In this document: piece by piece, positions 11,093-22,533 of the stretch
How positions within the stretch are numbered: position 1 is the stretch's first letter
How the letters are laid out: every line of letters starts with the position of its first letter
NCBI GenBank assembly: GCA_949316235.1
Contig: OX438743.1
Coordinates: 16,675,771-16,739,770, forward strand
Source: Oegoconia quadripuncta
Lineage: Eukaryota; Arthropoda; Insecta; Lepidoptera; Autostichidae
Direction: 5' to 3'
Length of the DNA: 64,000 nt
Translations under genes and position numbers: made by a program
Notes under the pieces: generated by a model
The model's input: only the letters and a program-made list of their open reading frames with translations
What the model was told of the DNA's origin: nothing
The model's database searches: none

Positions 11093-11860
11093 TTAATTTT
11101 ATTTAACATTTTATACTTACATTTTTAAATATCTAAAATCTGTTCAAACTGTTGGTAATTACAATTCTTTCTCATACAGAGCTGCTTTGACATCGTCAGC
11201 AATCTTTTTATCTATGGCCAATTTCACATGACTTTTGAATCAAATTCTCTTTTCTAAATTCCTACTTTCTTTTTTGTTTCCTAAATATCGCTTCCCATAA
11301 CGTCTAAATAATTTAGAGCCCAAGGTAACGTAGTCATTTCTCGGGGTTCGCTTAAGCTTATTTCGCGACACGTTCAGCTGTTGAATCTGCTCTTCACTGA
11401 GTGGATGTGTGAAATTTGAAGTTTATTTTTATATTTTTAAAACCACTCTGACAGCATATTTGTTGTCGTATCGTATGCACCGTACGTGCTGCGCAGCTGT
11501 TGAACAATATTCCTCCAGGCATCCCAGAGAGCCCAGTATTTAAAAAGAGTTTAATAGACCACTGCCTGTCTTAATTAGCATAAAAATAGTTTATGTAATA
11601 GATATATTTAATCCATACAGTTTTCAGCCCTATGCCTCTGGTATTGTAGAGCCAAAATAGATAAACTTTAGTAAACGGTTTATGTTGTGTCTCGTGGGTT
11701 TTCTAAATCTTCAAGTTATAGTTAATTATTTAGCCGTCTTTGGATCACTATTAAACGCAGCAGAAGCACAGTTGGATCTATAATTAATCATACAGAGAAA
11801 TTTTACATAATTAATGGTAGCATATTAACGATTTAAATTATACCAATCGCAGTTCTCTCA
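11093..11860. other. No recognised feature
   Basis: No supported gene or repeat was seen. A short GC-richer stretch at 11290-11530 has no frame I recognise. Confidence 0.45.
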
Positions 11861-12437
11861 AGGGTGAATTTCAGTTCGTGTTATTCCCATTAACTGGTAA
11901 CGCCACTCTTGATTACGAACAACTTTCCCCCAAGGAACTGTAGTCGAATTTGAAAAAAAAAATTTAATTACCCCTTCAAAGTAAACCATTCTGAAACCAT
12001 CTTTAGTATGGAAGTACAACAATTTTCGGCTGGTGACTCCACTCCTGATTACGAACAACGTTCGAGTAGCTACAATAACTGATGACGCCACTCTTAATTA
12101 CGAACAACTTTGCCCCGATGAACCGTAGTCGAATTAGATCAATAAATTGTCGATTGCCCATACAAAGTAAACCATTCTGAAACCGTCTTTAGTATAGAAG
12201 ACCAACAATTTTCGGCTAGCGACTCCACTCCTGGTTACGAACAACTTTCCAGTAGGAACCTATAGCCGAATTCAGCCGAAAATTGTTGGACATCCATTCT
12301 AGCGGTTTCAGATTTGTTTACTTTGTATAAGTAATCAAAAATTTTTAACCGAATTTGACTATGGTTCCTAGTGGAAAATTGTTCGTAATCAGGAGTGGAG
12401 TCACCAGTAAACAGGAATTACACGAATTCGTTTACTG
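11861..12437. mobile_element. Fold-back MITE with duplicated core
   Basis: It starts AGGGTGAATTTCAGTTCGTG and ends with the inverted AATTACACGAATTCG. Inside, the module GATTACGAACAACTTTCC, with variants, occurs repeatedly in both orientations (about 11909, 12049, 12096, 12233, and inverted near 12380). A second unit (about 12070-12240) repeats the first (about 11880-12060) in tandem. The simpler relative is 31405-31756. No coding capacity was found, and the 77-codon minus frame at 11858 is a by-product. Confidence 0.72.
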
Positions 12438-12489
12438 GTGACTCCTACTACTTGAACATAAATTAATAAATTAATTACATAAATTAATA

Positions 12490-12640
12490 ACATATGCCTC
12501 CCCCATAGATTTCCAGAGCGACCTATTGAAAGCGGCCTGCATCCAACGATCTTCATCTGGTCATCCGTTCACCTTGTGAATGGACGTCCTACGTTATGCT
12601 TGCCGCTGCGGGGTCTCACAGTTAGAATAATAGTTTCAAT
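12490..12640. repeat. Unassigned LINE-like fragment
   Basis: GATTTCCAGAGCGACC, CATCTGGTCATCCGTTC and GGACGTCCTACG are GC-richer pieces. The first recurs at 9618. They look like a decayed LINE fragment, but orientation and family are uncertain. Confidence 0.35.
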
Positions 12641-12644
12641 AAAT

Positions 12645-12805
12645 GAATCTTATCTAAATCTGCCGCCAACCACCATTATTGATAGCATTGTTATATTCCC
12701 GTTTGATATAAAGTAGCCAGTCCTCCAAATAAGTTGGGTTTCGGGTGACCGCGCTTCCACTTTTGGTCTCATCTTCACTGTTATAATATGACTGAGTTAA
12801 AACGT
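12645..12805 (+). mobile_element. SINE family A fragment
   Basis: The middle of family A, from CTTATCTAAATCTGCCGCCA through the GTAGCCAGTC segment to CTCATCTTCACT, is recognisable but much diverged. The head and tail are missing. The minus frame at 12654-12932 runs across it and is not a gene. Confidence 0.7.
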
Positions 12806-13599
12806 CATTCTGTATTACACAAGAAAAATGTAAGGTATCCAAGTATTTCCGATTCCTAACTCCATCCAATATCTTCATTCCACAAAGAGGATTCTCGTTT
12901 TGTTTCTTAATTTTACGCTCTGACGCACACATCCATGCCTACTTAAACACTCACGACAAAGAACTTCCCGGCGATATGGGATTTGGCTTGTTCTTCAAGA
13001 TTTCCCGAAAGTCATATTGTATCTGTCTCACATCACGTTTATTGCGAGAGAGAAAATCCGAGTTAAATATCTGGTGTTTATGAAGGTTCAGAACTTGGGA
13101 TATCACTATACGAGTATATTTCTACTAAGTTTGTTGTTATTGTATATAAGAAAGATGCCAAATAACCTGATGGAAAGAAAGTCGTCCATGAACATTTGTA
13201 ATACCAGGAACTTCGTACATGCCTTATCACCTTTAAAAGCTACAGAGCTTTTCAATGAACAGAGAGAGAGAACAGAGCAGAGCAATGAGTCATTGCCCTC
13301 CCGAAGGACCCCTCTGGAGATGAACTCATTCCACATCCTGTACGTTTGCACAAGGAAAGTTCATAAAAATCGGACAATGGTTGAACACTAGGTGTTCAAA
13401 TAGTGTGCATGTAGCTTTTATACACGACGAATAATGATCATGGAACGGTACAGTGCAGTGGTTGAAATTCTCATCAGAACAGACGCAGATACTAATCAAG
13501 GTTGTACCTAGAGCAAAGATTTAGTTGCTCTTGAATAGGGTACGGTACGTTACATTAGGTATTATTGCAATACGATCCTCTGAAAATCGGCATGCATAC
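12806..13599. repeat. Mostly unassigned; repeat-like text at 13140-13390
   Basis: The segment 13140-13390 (CATGAACATTTGTAATACC, CGAAGGACCCCTCTGGAGAT) reads like a lepidopteran LINE-derived repeat. The 124-codon plus frame at 13017-13391 overlaps an 81-codon minus frame and shows no domain, so I do not call it a gene. Confidence 0.35.
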
Positions 13600-14094
13600 A
13601 ATTAACCGCTTTTGTGCTAAACGTACTTTTAGTGAAAAAGAACGAGTTATCCCTTTTGAAAGTTGAGTTATAAAACATACCAATACATAATTTAGCTAGT
13701 GGTAAAACTAATAATAATTCAAATTTCAAATAAAATGAATAATATAGAACGTCAAAATGTTGTACTATCTAATTATCAAATTTCAAATCAAAATAATAAT
13801 TTCGAGTCAATACAAATTAATTCCTTTTTTGCTAAACGAATTTTTTGTGGAAAGGAACGAGTAAGTCCCTTTTAAAAGTAATAAATAAGTTAGAAAACAT
13901 ACCATTACATAATTTAGCTAGTGATAAAACTAATAACAATAATCATCAAAATAATACAAAGGAATGTAGAAATGTCAATGTTGAAATACAGAGAATGTCA
14001 CTTTTACTCTTTCATTAACATGGAATTTATTTAATAATATAGAATGTCTAAATGTTATACTATCTAATTACTACATTTCAAATTAAAATTATTA
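13600..14094 (+). repeat. Tandem duplication with coding-like content
   Basis: A unit of about 230-260 bases is present twice in direct orientation. Copy 1 (13600-13825) and copy 2 (13826-14094) share GCTAAACG, AACGAGT, ACATAATTTAGCTAGTG and AATAATATAGAA. In copy 1 to copy 2 a plus frame is open for about 45 codons (13737-13877), and copy 2 shows a further open stretch in a shifted frame. The inferred peptide is Asn-rich with FFAKR...KERV-like text. I do not recognise the protein; it may be an old duplicated gene or gag-like fragment. Confidence 0.45.
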
Positions 14095-14710
14095 TTACAA
14101 ATCATTGTCGATTAAATATTCTTGTATAGTGTAATAACATTTTTTTACCAATATGGTAAATAACCTACGTTTAATACCTAATAAGACAGGAAGGGGTTTA
14201 TCTTTTACGGAGACAGGTAATTTTTTAAATATTTTGGGTGCGAGACAAATCACTCACAGGTAATATTGCTGTTGGAGACTCTGTCAAACTGAGCTTTTGT
14301 CTGTCCCTTAAATTCATGTTGTGGACCTGTGAAACGGGCACAAAGAGATGGCTATTAGTTTTGACAAAAAGAGCTTCTTCGTATATAAAAAGTCTAGATA
14401 ACTGTCAGTTATTTTTAGATTGCACATTACTCTGATGCACCGTTTTTGGGCTTTAAAAATTGCTTTCCTGTAGCAAGAGTTGCTCCAAAAAATCACACCA
14501 TAGCTCAATGTTGACGCAACAAAACCATGAAATCCTTTACTCCTTTAGCTCTTACTATTTTTGTTAACTTAAAAACATGTGCAAATTGGTGAAGTTTACT
14601 ACACACATGTTCAGAAAGTGTGCTGCCTCTCAAATTGTGATCTAAATAAATGCCTAGGAATTTGGTAGTGTCATTTTCATTTATGTTTGTGTTACTAATT
14701 AGTCTAGTTG
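14095..14710 (-). pseudogene. LINE reverse transcriptase C-terminal remnant
   Basis: In three minus-strand frames the sequence reads as the C-terminal half of a CR1/jockey-type LINE ORF2. Near 14690 it gives TKFLGIYLD-like text (residues KFLGIYLDHNL), near 14500 LSYGVIFW and AQKRCIRVM, and near 14225 LAPKIFKKLP, ending CYYTIQEYLIDNDL and a stop at 14095-14097. Frameshifts separate the segments and the catalytic half is absent, so it is dead. It would once have encoded the RT thumb and C-terminal region used for target-primed reverse transcription. Confidence 0.72.
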
Positions 14711-16456
14711 GTTCTCGAAATTAAAAATATAAATGATGGTTTAACAAAAAATATTCGAAATACCTTGCCTCTTTATTTATATGAAAATCACCACGGATAA
14801 CTATTTTTTTTTACTATTATCAAAAATTTTATGTAAAATTAAGATTGATTTTGATGACGTCAGTTATAATTACAGTTACAGAGTTTCGACCAAAACAGTC
14901 TTTTTCTTCCTTACGACATTGTGACTCACTATTGAGTGTAGGCCTCCTAATATTACTACACACTATTCTGCAGTCTTACGCTTTATGCTTTCCCTTGCCT
15001 GACACTTTGATGATATCGTCCGAAACTTGATGTCTAACGTTCCTGGGAACTCTGGGGTCTCATAACCTGCCAAACCTATGATCTTTCCTAATATTTGTTT
15101 GCGGTTATTTGAACCTTGACACTCATATTTTTGATTTCACATTGTTGACATCAATCCATAATATGTATACCTTTAAAGTGACGGACCTTTATCCCAAAAC
15201 GTGACATAACACTGCCCTATATCTGCAGAGTTCAAACAGTGCAGAACTGTCACATACTCGTAGTTCTACACAAATAGAGAATTTAAACCGTCTTCATATT
15301 CAACAAGCTTCTTGTCTTGAAGATATCGAACTTTCAATCAATCCCCCAGAAAACTTTACCTTAGCAAATATCGAGCAGCCCGAATGTTACGAGATTGAAC
15401 ATTTTCTATGCAATTTTTATTCGTTTTGGTAGTTATTGAGAGGGAAGTATTGCTTTTTAATGCAATTTCCGAAACGGAAGACTGCGCTTCCCTCCGCTGG
15501 GAATCGGCTAATGGATTTTGTTCATACTTTCTCCCCGGGCCCGCTCTATCAGTCACAGACGTATTAAATTCCTTTTAACTTGTGCCATTTTTTCTGTTCC
15601 ATTCTTGTGATATTTTAAATTTTTAACTCAATTGAGTAACTTTTAATATTTCATTAGAATTCATTATTTTAGCGAATGAGTATGTTAATTTTTTCTTTCG
15701 TTTGTTGTGTTTTGAGACCATAACAATATATCAGGGAGGGTAAACAACTTGAAGAGTATCCTTAATGATTTTGACCCATGAGGCTAAAAAAGATTCCATA
15801 ATGCTCGCTTTTTCTTTTCTGACATGATTAATGATTATAGCAGATTTTGATATTTCAACATAAGATACATGATTTCATTTATTGTATATCAATTTAAATC
15901 TATTGTAAACAGCATTTAGCTGGCAGTCAGTATGTTCAAGCTACAACCATTTCTGAAAGAGAATCTATGTGAAAAGAAGCGGCAAGACAATCACAATCAT
16001 TGTTTTATTCCTTAATTAATAGGAATCTAATTTCAGAGAAAAATCGATAAAAACTAAACGAAGGAGGAGAAATAGAAGAGTTATGCGATAAAGCGCTGTC
16101 ACTTGTGCCTTGAAAACATTCAGTGATTGATTGCACCTAACTGATTCAACCTGCGAGTTCTACAGCCGAATAGCTTAAAATTTAAAAGATTGACCATAGA
16201 ACTTAGTCAAGTTAAGAAAATCATACACAATCGGAGGTTTTTATAAGAACTATGAGGCCGAGTGTGAGTAGCAGAACGAAAGAGAAAAGGAGAAAGTACG
16301 GCCTGCGACCCACCGGCTGAAGTCCCAGCGAATGCGATATCGTTGGTCGAACAGGTAACTAAGAGACCACTCAACCACCGTTGGAGTTGGGTATTAACCC
16401 ATTGGAGACGAAGTTTACGAAATTCTTGGAAGCAATTTTTTTTTATTAAATAAGGC
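14711..16456. other. Unassigned region
   Basis: No recognisable gene or repeat was found. A plus frame is open for about 75 codons at 15207-15430 (no ATG, ending FLCNFYSFW) and looks protein-like in composition, but nothing identifies it. Moderately GC-rich text at 16250-16400 is also unassigned. Confidence 0.4.
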
Positions 16457-16761
16457 TTTCAGTATTTATTTATTTATTTATTTTATTTATTTATTTTAGG
16501 GAGATTAACAGCAAAATTAACAAATGAATAATAAAACATAGAAAACCAATGCCAATAAGAAATCTCCACCTATAGATTTCAAATGAGTGTGCAACCACAG
16601 AACAAAAAGTACACCTCAAACTAAGTTTTAACTAATTTTAAACTAAATGAAATTATATTTTAAATTATGTTATATTATATTACAACAATAGTAAATTATT
16701 ACTAACTGTATTAGTTTAATATTGTTGCAATTAACAGGCTGGCAAAAGGACAAATAACAAA

Positions 16762-17857
16762 CTAGCAGTGGACGAAGAAATTTTTTGCATAAATTCCCCT
16801 GACAGAGGTGGTGCTGGTGCAGAACAGGTCAAAGTCGATAGAAACATTATTAAACGCTGAGGCTACTCGTGGGATAAATGAATTTAGTCTGTAATTTGTG
16901 CTAGTGGTCGGCACGTCGAGTCTTACCCGCTGTCTTAGACGCGGAACGTTGAAACGTAATCCTATTTTTGACAGTATTTCTGGACAGTCGACGGAACCGT
17001 TGACAATGTTCAGTAGGAAGCAAATGTCGGCGATATGACGTCTTGTATAAAGTGGGAGGAAATGGAAGCGTTTGCAGCGGTGTTCATAGTTGTGTGATTC
17101 ACAGCGTGCTTTGTAATCCAAATATCGCAAAAATCTTTTTTGGATAGCTTCAATACGGGTCTTATACACCTCGTATTGCGGATTCCAGACTTGGGAGGCG
17201 TATTCCAAGTGGCTACGAACGAAAGCGCAATACAATACTTTGATTGATTTTAAATTTCGAAATACAGCTGACGTCCTCATAATGAAACCTAGGGCCCGCG
17301 ATGATTTTTTAACAATATGTTCGATATGCTTATCAAATATAAGTTTGCTATCGTGAAATACTCCAAGGTCTCTAGTTTCGCTGACTTTGGAGATAGGTAT
17401 ATTTTTTAGAGTGTATCCTTTATCAATGCTTGTATTTTTACGTGTGAAAGACATATAGAAACATTTGGATATATTGAGATCTAGTTTGTTCCGAGTGCAG
17501 TAGTTCACAAATCTACATAAGTCAGCCTGCATACCGTCAATATCAGACTCATCACGGATAACCTTTAAAATTTTCATGTCATCAGCAAACAGTAGTGTTT
17601 TAGAGTACTGGAAACAGCTACACACATCGTTGATAAAGATCGTAAACAGCAGTGGTCCCAACAAGGACCCTTGGGGCACACCTGATGGTATAGGAGTCCA
17701 GTCAGACATGTAACCACCCAATACTACGGCCTGTGTACGACTGTCAACATACGAACAAAACCATCTGTACAAGTCGCCGTGGATGCCGGCTGCAGCAAGC
17801 TTCTGCAATAGTATACAGTGGTCGATGCGATCGAAGCACTTGCTGTAGTCGGTGTAG
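16762..17857 (-). pseudogene. LINE reverse transcriptase, disrupted
   Basis: The product is the RT of a jockey/CR1-like LINE, which copies its RNA at a nicked target. Visible motifs in order are motif A YTDYSKCFDRIDH, then GVPQGSLLGPLLF, and the catalytic FADD. These are followed by the thumb (SETRDLGV) and a C-terminal region ending FFVHC. The first 18 codons of the 382-codon open frame (MGIDCLTYVRGKV...) come from the inserted LTR and are not native. The true upstream sequence, ending TGMDNAGQVDVIY, is at 22534-22618. The frame is otherwise free of stops, so the LINE was young when it was split. Confidence 0.88.
17854..17857. repeat. Target-site duplication, left (GTAG)
   Basis: GTAG is repeated at 22534-22537. 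Removing the LTR element and one copy restores the LINE RT reading frame. Confidence 0.88.
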
Positions 17858-18003
17858 TGTAGTGTATGAATCACCTTTCCCCGAACATACGTAAGGCAGT
17901 CGATACCCATCTTTTAGTCAGTAAGTTAATTAGACAATAAACGACCATCGTCAAGACAACTTGTGTGTACTAATTTGTGTTACTCCCAAGTCCCCACACC
18001 GCA
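17858..18003 (+). repeat. 5' LTR, 146 bp
   Basis: It begins TG and ends CA. It contains AATAAA at 17937-17942, a plausible polyadenylation signal. It differs from the 3' LTR at one base (GATACCCAT here, GATATCCAT there), which indicates a recent insertion. At 146 bp it is short for an LTR. Confidence 0.92.
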
Positions 18004-18021
18004 TGGCGACCCTGCCAGTGC
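18004..18021 (+). other. Primer-binding site
   Basis: TGGCGACCCTGCCAGTGC follows the LTR with no gap. A TGG start is what is expected for pairing with the CCA end of a tRNA. The TGGCGACC opening resembles sites primed by tRNA-Arg in insect Gypsy-group elements, but the exact tRNA was not verified. Confidence 0.72.
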
Positions 18022-19361
18022 TGCCTTTGGGCAGTGCTGTGCATAGCAAAACAGAATAATAATGTTTGGACAATTTTTTTTGTGAAAACAAAGAATTTTT
18101 TTATTGTAAAATAAATAAAATGTGATTGAACATGAGAGGGGCGTTAAGTGATAAAGCGGACTATGTTTTAAAAATCAATGTGAAGAAGATAAAGAGTCAA
18201 AGATCAAGAAGGATAAGGATATGCAGATATACAAAGAAATGTAACGAAGAGAATATTAAGTAAATAGAGACTGAGAATGTTGGTGAGCGTTGGATGAGAA
18301 GATGGTACCAGACGTGAAAGTAAGCTGGGCGCTGGGTGTTGAAGGTGTCGAGATGGATGGCTATAGCTGGGCGCCGGGAGAAGTTGGTGACCGGAGGAAA
18401 CATCAGGATGGAGCAGGAGTCTAGGATAGGCAGGTAGTGACATCCGGTTGGTAACGAATGGAAAAAGTGAATAGTGAGTGAATAGGACAGACATTTTTTT
18501 ATTTTTTCCCTTATTTCTTATAAAATAATTTCTCATTTAAAGAAAAAAAAATACTTCGTGCATTATAATATGCGAAAATAAAGTTTTTTTTATTTACTAA
18601 ATATAAGATGGTGTACCACATTAAAATTAATATAAATATTTGGGTTAAAAATTATAAATTGATTATTATTAGATTTTACGTAATGAGGAGTAGAAATTGA
18701 TTGATTTATTTTTGGAAAATGTTTATGGTACATTATTAAAGTTATTTCTGTATTTTTGGTATGGAACTGCTTTTACATACAGTTCAATTTAATTAAAATT
18801 TTACTATGAAAATGTGACATAAATGATATTTAACGATTTTTACACGAACAAATTTTATAACTCACTGTAACTATAATATAGCTCTATGTACTCATAAAAC
18901 CCATGTTAACAATAATAGTATTTTAGTTTGCAAATTCAAGGTACGTCGGTAGTCGAGTTATCCAAAATGTTAAGGTAAGTGAGACAATAACATAAGTCCT
19001 ATAAATGTATCATCATTTGTTCAGAAATAGATATTTCACAGTATTTTTTAATTCAATCAGTTTATAAATATTAATAATTACAAATATTATATTAAAGATA
19101 TAATTTAAATTGTCTTATATTGCACAGAATTTACGTATTGCATGAAATATTTAATATGATTCCCTGTGTGCTATTTTTATTGTTAAATTATCCATTGTAG
19201 ACTAACGAAATATAATTTATAAATTAATAAATATTTGGCAAATGGCAAATAAATTATTTGGCAATTGATGTAAGTAGTATCAAACTAAAAGTAAATTTCT
19301 ACCAATTTTAAAGTAAAGATATTTTTATTCATTGGAAATATGTTTTAGAAATTTAAAGTTA

Positions 19362-19410
19362 ACGAATCCGCGACCGGTTCGAATCCCGGTAAGGGTAAAT
19401 ATTTGTGAGA
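19362..19410 (+). mobile_element. SINE B-like box B fragment
   Basis: GACCGGTTCGAATCCCGGTA then AGGGTAAATATTTGTG corresponds to the box B and following bases of family B (compare 56200-56225). It is very short and embedded in the LTR element. Confidence 0.4.
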
Positions 19411-22368
19411 AAAGCAAGAACATTTCAGTTATTTAAAATATTCACGCATTTTTTTTATATCAATAATATATATGATAATGCTGAATGCTACGTAAGCTAT
19501 CGCAAAATTTCATGTTATGATTATTTTATTACCTTTAGGATATTTTCATAAATATTAACAGAAAGATGAATTCTTACAGTAAATTTTAAATTTCAATAAG
19601 GAGTAGCAAGTATTCATGGTTAATTAAACAAAAATTCCGAAACTTTTACATATTTAGATAAACATTACAAACGGAATTTACTAGGTTATCAGATGTCTAT
19701 AGATCTATACAGGTACTTATTGAACGAACCAAATATTTGTGGGGATTAACACAAATACTTGAAAAGAAATTAAATATATTTATCAGTGTGAAATACTAAT
19801 GTCATATTATTATGTCTCATTCATAACGAAATTAATTTATTTACAGAAAAGTTCTATACCTAGTTCCCTTTTTGAATCATGTACTTAGTGTCCATTACAG
19901 TTTCAAGGTAATTGTATTTCCGTTGTATAAAATAATTGATTGCAGAAGATTCAAGAATGCAGTGTCTAATGTTTTTAGTTACGTAGGTACTCATGTTTCA
20001 TATAAACAAGCGCGTTGCAACTTGCAATGCCAGGTCACATAGCGACAACATATTGTTATTGTTACTGAGAATCATAATGCTGATGCACAATTTTGGTAGG
20101 TATCACTGTGGCAAGAAATAAGATAATGGCATTACTGACCCATACTTGCCTGTGATTTTATGATATTTACATACTTAGAAAGTATAGCTGCATACACAGA
20201 TAGTTTAGTTATCCGAATATTTTGTAGCAGCGAAGTTAAGAATGTATGAGGTAGAGTTCTTTTTCAGGAAATAGTATCTTGCATTTTATTTTTTTCTGGA
20301 AAGTTGTTTTGTTGGTTTATTATTTAATTTCGACGTGGTGATGAAGTATATAGATAAACCAGAAGTTTAGGTCAAGTAGATAGATTATGGTTAGGTATTT
20401 GTGAGATAGTATTAAAAATCTTTTTGTTACCATTGAGTGCATTTAGGTACTTTTCTCAACGGTAAGATAAGATTGAATCGCATAAGCGTGGGAAAAGATT
20501 TATGTAGAGTTGATGATTTATTGTGATTTGAATGATAGTGTTTTATAGATAGGTCAGGTTTATGTCAAAGGTTAGTTCAAAGTTGTTGGGAATCATTTGG
20601 TACATGAGATTTTAAGAAACATAGGATTGATCACCCATATGTGATGTAAAATTCTTGTAGACCAAAGTATTCAATTTGTATGTGTATATAAATTATGGTA
20701 TTAGAATGAAGGGTAATTGAGTATTAGGTACACAGATAAAGGTACTTTGAGGGTCAGGTCCTTCTATTCGATCATGGTGTAAACGAGATTTCTCTGTGAG
20801 AATTGTTGGAGTCCTATAGTGACTTAAATTAAGGCCCCAAATAGATGAATACAGGGTATGCGCATAACCCATACTAGGTACAAAGATGCCTATGTATTTA
20901 GGAATAATAATAATTAAGAGTCGACTCAAGTTATTGAAGTGAAATGTACCTAAAAGTTAAAAGATGGCTGGCCAGCCCAAATGATGAAATGAAATAAGGT
21001 GTACCTATGAATTATGTAAGTTGTTGTGGTAAATAATATTGAAAATGAGAAAGGTTAAGGTAGGAAATGTCATTAATGAAAAATAAGAGAATGTGAAAAG
21101 AAAAGAAATAAATTCGTAGTATGAATTTAAATTACTTATTGTAATCATCCAAGTACAATAATAAATTACAAAGAAATTAGGAGAAATTAGATAGGTAGAG
21201 GTTATTTAAAATGTTATGCGTCTCATAAAGAGAGCATAATTATTCACTATAAATTAATAATTTCATATTGTTAACATGGCGTTTTGACTTTTAAATGTAA
21301 TACGAAATAAGTTTTGAGTACATAAATTGTATGAATATAGATTTAAATATTTTTTAAATGTGAAAATTTAAAATGTGTAATTTTTTAAAGATAATTGTGG
21401 TACACCTACCTATGTAGCTTAAGTTTTATTTTATTTTTCAATATATAACTACATACATATGTTATACAAATTGTATTGTTCTCTTGTATACTACTTCATT
21501 GTCGTGTTAAATTTTATATAGAATTTGTATTTTCTTTTTACTTTAGTAACGTTAATAGTTTTTCTTGGGATAAGGTATACTTTTAAAATCATTAATTGTA
21601 ATTGAGTATACTCTAGTTACAAAACATTGTTTTTAAATTCAAATTTTTAATGTCGTGTGCTAATTTTTAAACATGTTAAATCATGAATGTTATAGGATAA
21701 AATAAATATGATATTAGGTATTTGTAATAGAAAAACTTTCTCTAGTAATTTTGTTGTCATAAATAACACCAAACATAACAGTTCAAGCAATTTGTATAAT
21801 TTAAAATTTAAGTTTTTAGTCTTTTAAGTATATTTAGTGTTATTGTTTTATGGTTCAATTTTAATTTCCTTTTCGATTCATTTTGATGTTGTTAGTACTG
21901 CTTTTAGTGTGCATTATTAAAGCCAGAGTAAGTACATCAGTTATTAAAACTACACTGAATTCCAAAAATTATATTTTTCTAAATTTGTAAAACAAAAATA
22001 TTTTTTTGATGTATTTTCTTATCCTGTTAAAATCAATTGAGTATTAAATTTAATATGAGTTATATGGACAAACAATTTTTTTTCCAAAGTATATAGGTAT
22101 CTCCCTGTAGTTTTTTTTATATATTGTAAAATTTAATTTTATTGGTGTTGCTCTTTCACTATTTTGTTAAAATTTAAGTAAATAAGTATGAAATTTTATT
22201 AACAGCAAGAAAAATTTTAAATTGAAACTAAATGATTTTATTGTATAATAATAATAATAAATAATATAATTTCTCATTTGCCATGTTTTAACATTGTAAA
22301 AATTAAACTGAATTTTTTTTTCTGAATTTTTCAAAAACAGAAAATAATTTTGGCATATATTTTCTTTT

Positions 22369-22387
22369 AAAAAGAAAAGGGGGAAGG
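22369..22387 (+). other. Polypurine tract
   Basis: AAAAAGAAAAGGGGGAAGG is all purines and sits immediately before the 3' LTR. This is the position and composition needed for plus-strand priming in reverse transcription. Confidence 0.88.
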
Positions 22388-22533
22388 TGTAGTGTATGAA
22401 TCACCTTTCCCCGAACATACGTAAGGCAGTCGATATCCATCTTTTAGTCAGTAAGTTAATTAGACAATAAACGACCATCGTCAAGACAACTTGTGTGTAC
22501 TAATTTGTGTTACTCCCAAGTCCCCACACCGCA
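22388..22533 (+). repeat. 3' LTR, 146 bp
   Basis: It is identical to the 5' LTR except for one C/T difference and is followed directly by the GTAG target duplication. Confidence 0.92.

Larger units (their letters stand above)
16457..17857 (-). mobile_element. LINE, 3' portion (interrupted)
   Basis: This is the 3' part of a jockey/CR1-type LINE on the minus strand. It comprises RT coding sequence down to 16762, a 3' UTR at about 16498-16761 and a terminal (AAAT)n repeat at 16457-16497. The 5' continuation lies 4.68 kb away at 22534-22620 because an LTR element inserted inside the RT gene. Joining the two sides restores a continuous RT frame across the duplicated GTAG. The LINE is 5'-truncated near 22620. 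Confidence 0.88.
18004..22387 (+). other. Internal region of LTR element, non-coding
   Basis: This is 4.4 kb of AT-rich sequence. A GC-richer, purine-rich leader at about 18180-18430 could be a packaging or dimerisation region by position only. From roughly 19.9 to 22.3 kb the sense strand is poor in C: a hand count of 20221-20460 gives 52 G and 20 C. A fragment at 19362-19400 with GGTTCGAATCCC looks like a SINE box B. No conserved protein was found. Confidence 0.6.
17858..22533 (+). mobile_element. Non-autonomous LTR retrotransposon (LARD-like), complete
   Basis: The element is 4676 bp. It has a 5' LTR (17858-18003), a primer-binding site directly after it, 4384 bp of internal sequence, a polypurine tract ending at 22387, and a 3' LTR (22388-22533). 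It is flanked by GTAG (17854-17857 and 22534-22537), a 4-bp target duplication. The LTRs begin TGTAGTG and end CACCGCA. I see no gag, protease, RT or integrase in any frame, and the longest internal frame is 110 codons, antisense and low in complexity. It matches the definition of a large retrotransposon derivative that relies on enzymes from another element. Confidence 0.9.

Noticed and set aside
13017..13391. 124-codon plus frame as a host gene
   Set aside because: An overlapping 81-codon minus frame, repeat-like text and no recognisable domain. There is no splice or promoter evidence.
15207..15430. 75-codon open stretch ending FLCNFYSFW as an exon
   Set aside because: No ATG, no convincing splice sites and no recognised family. 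Recorded only as protein-like composition.
18204..18536. 110-codon minus frame as a gene
   Set aside because: It is antisense in the leader of the LTR element, rich in Leu/Ser/Pro from purine-rich complement, with no domain.
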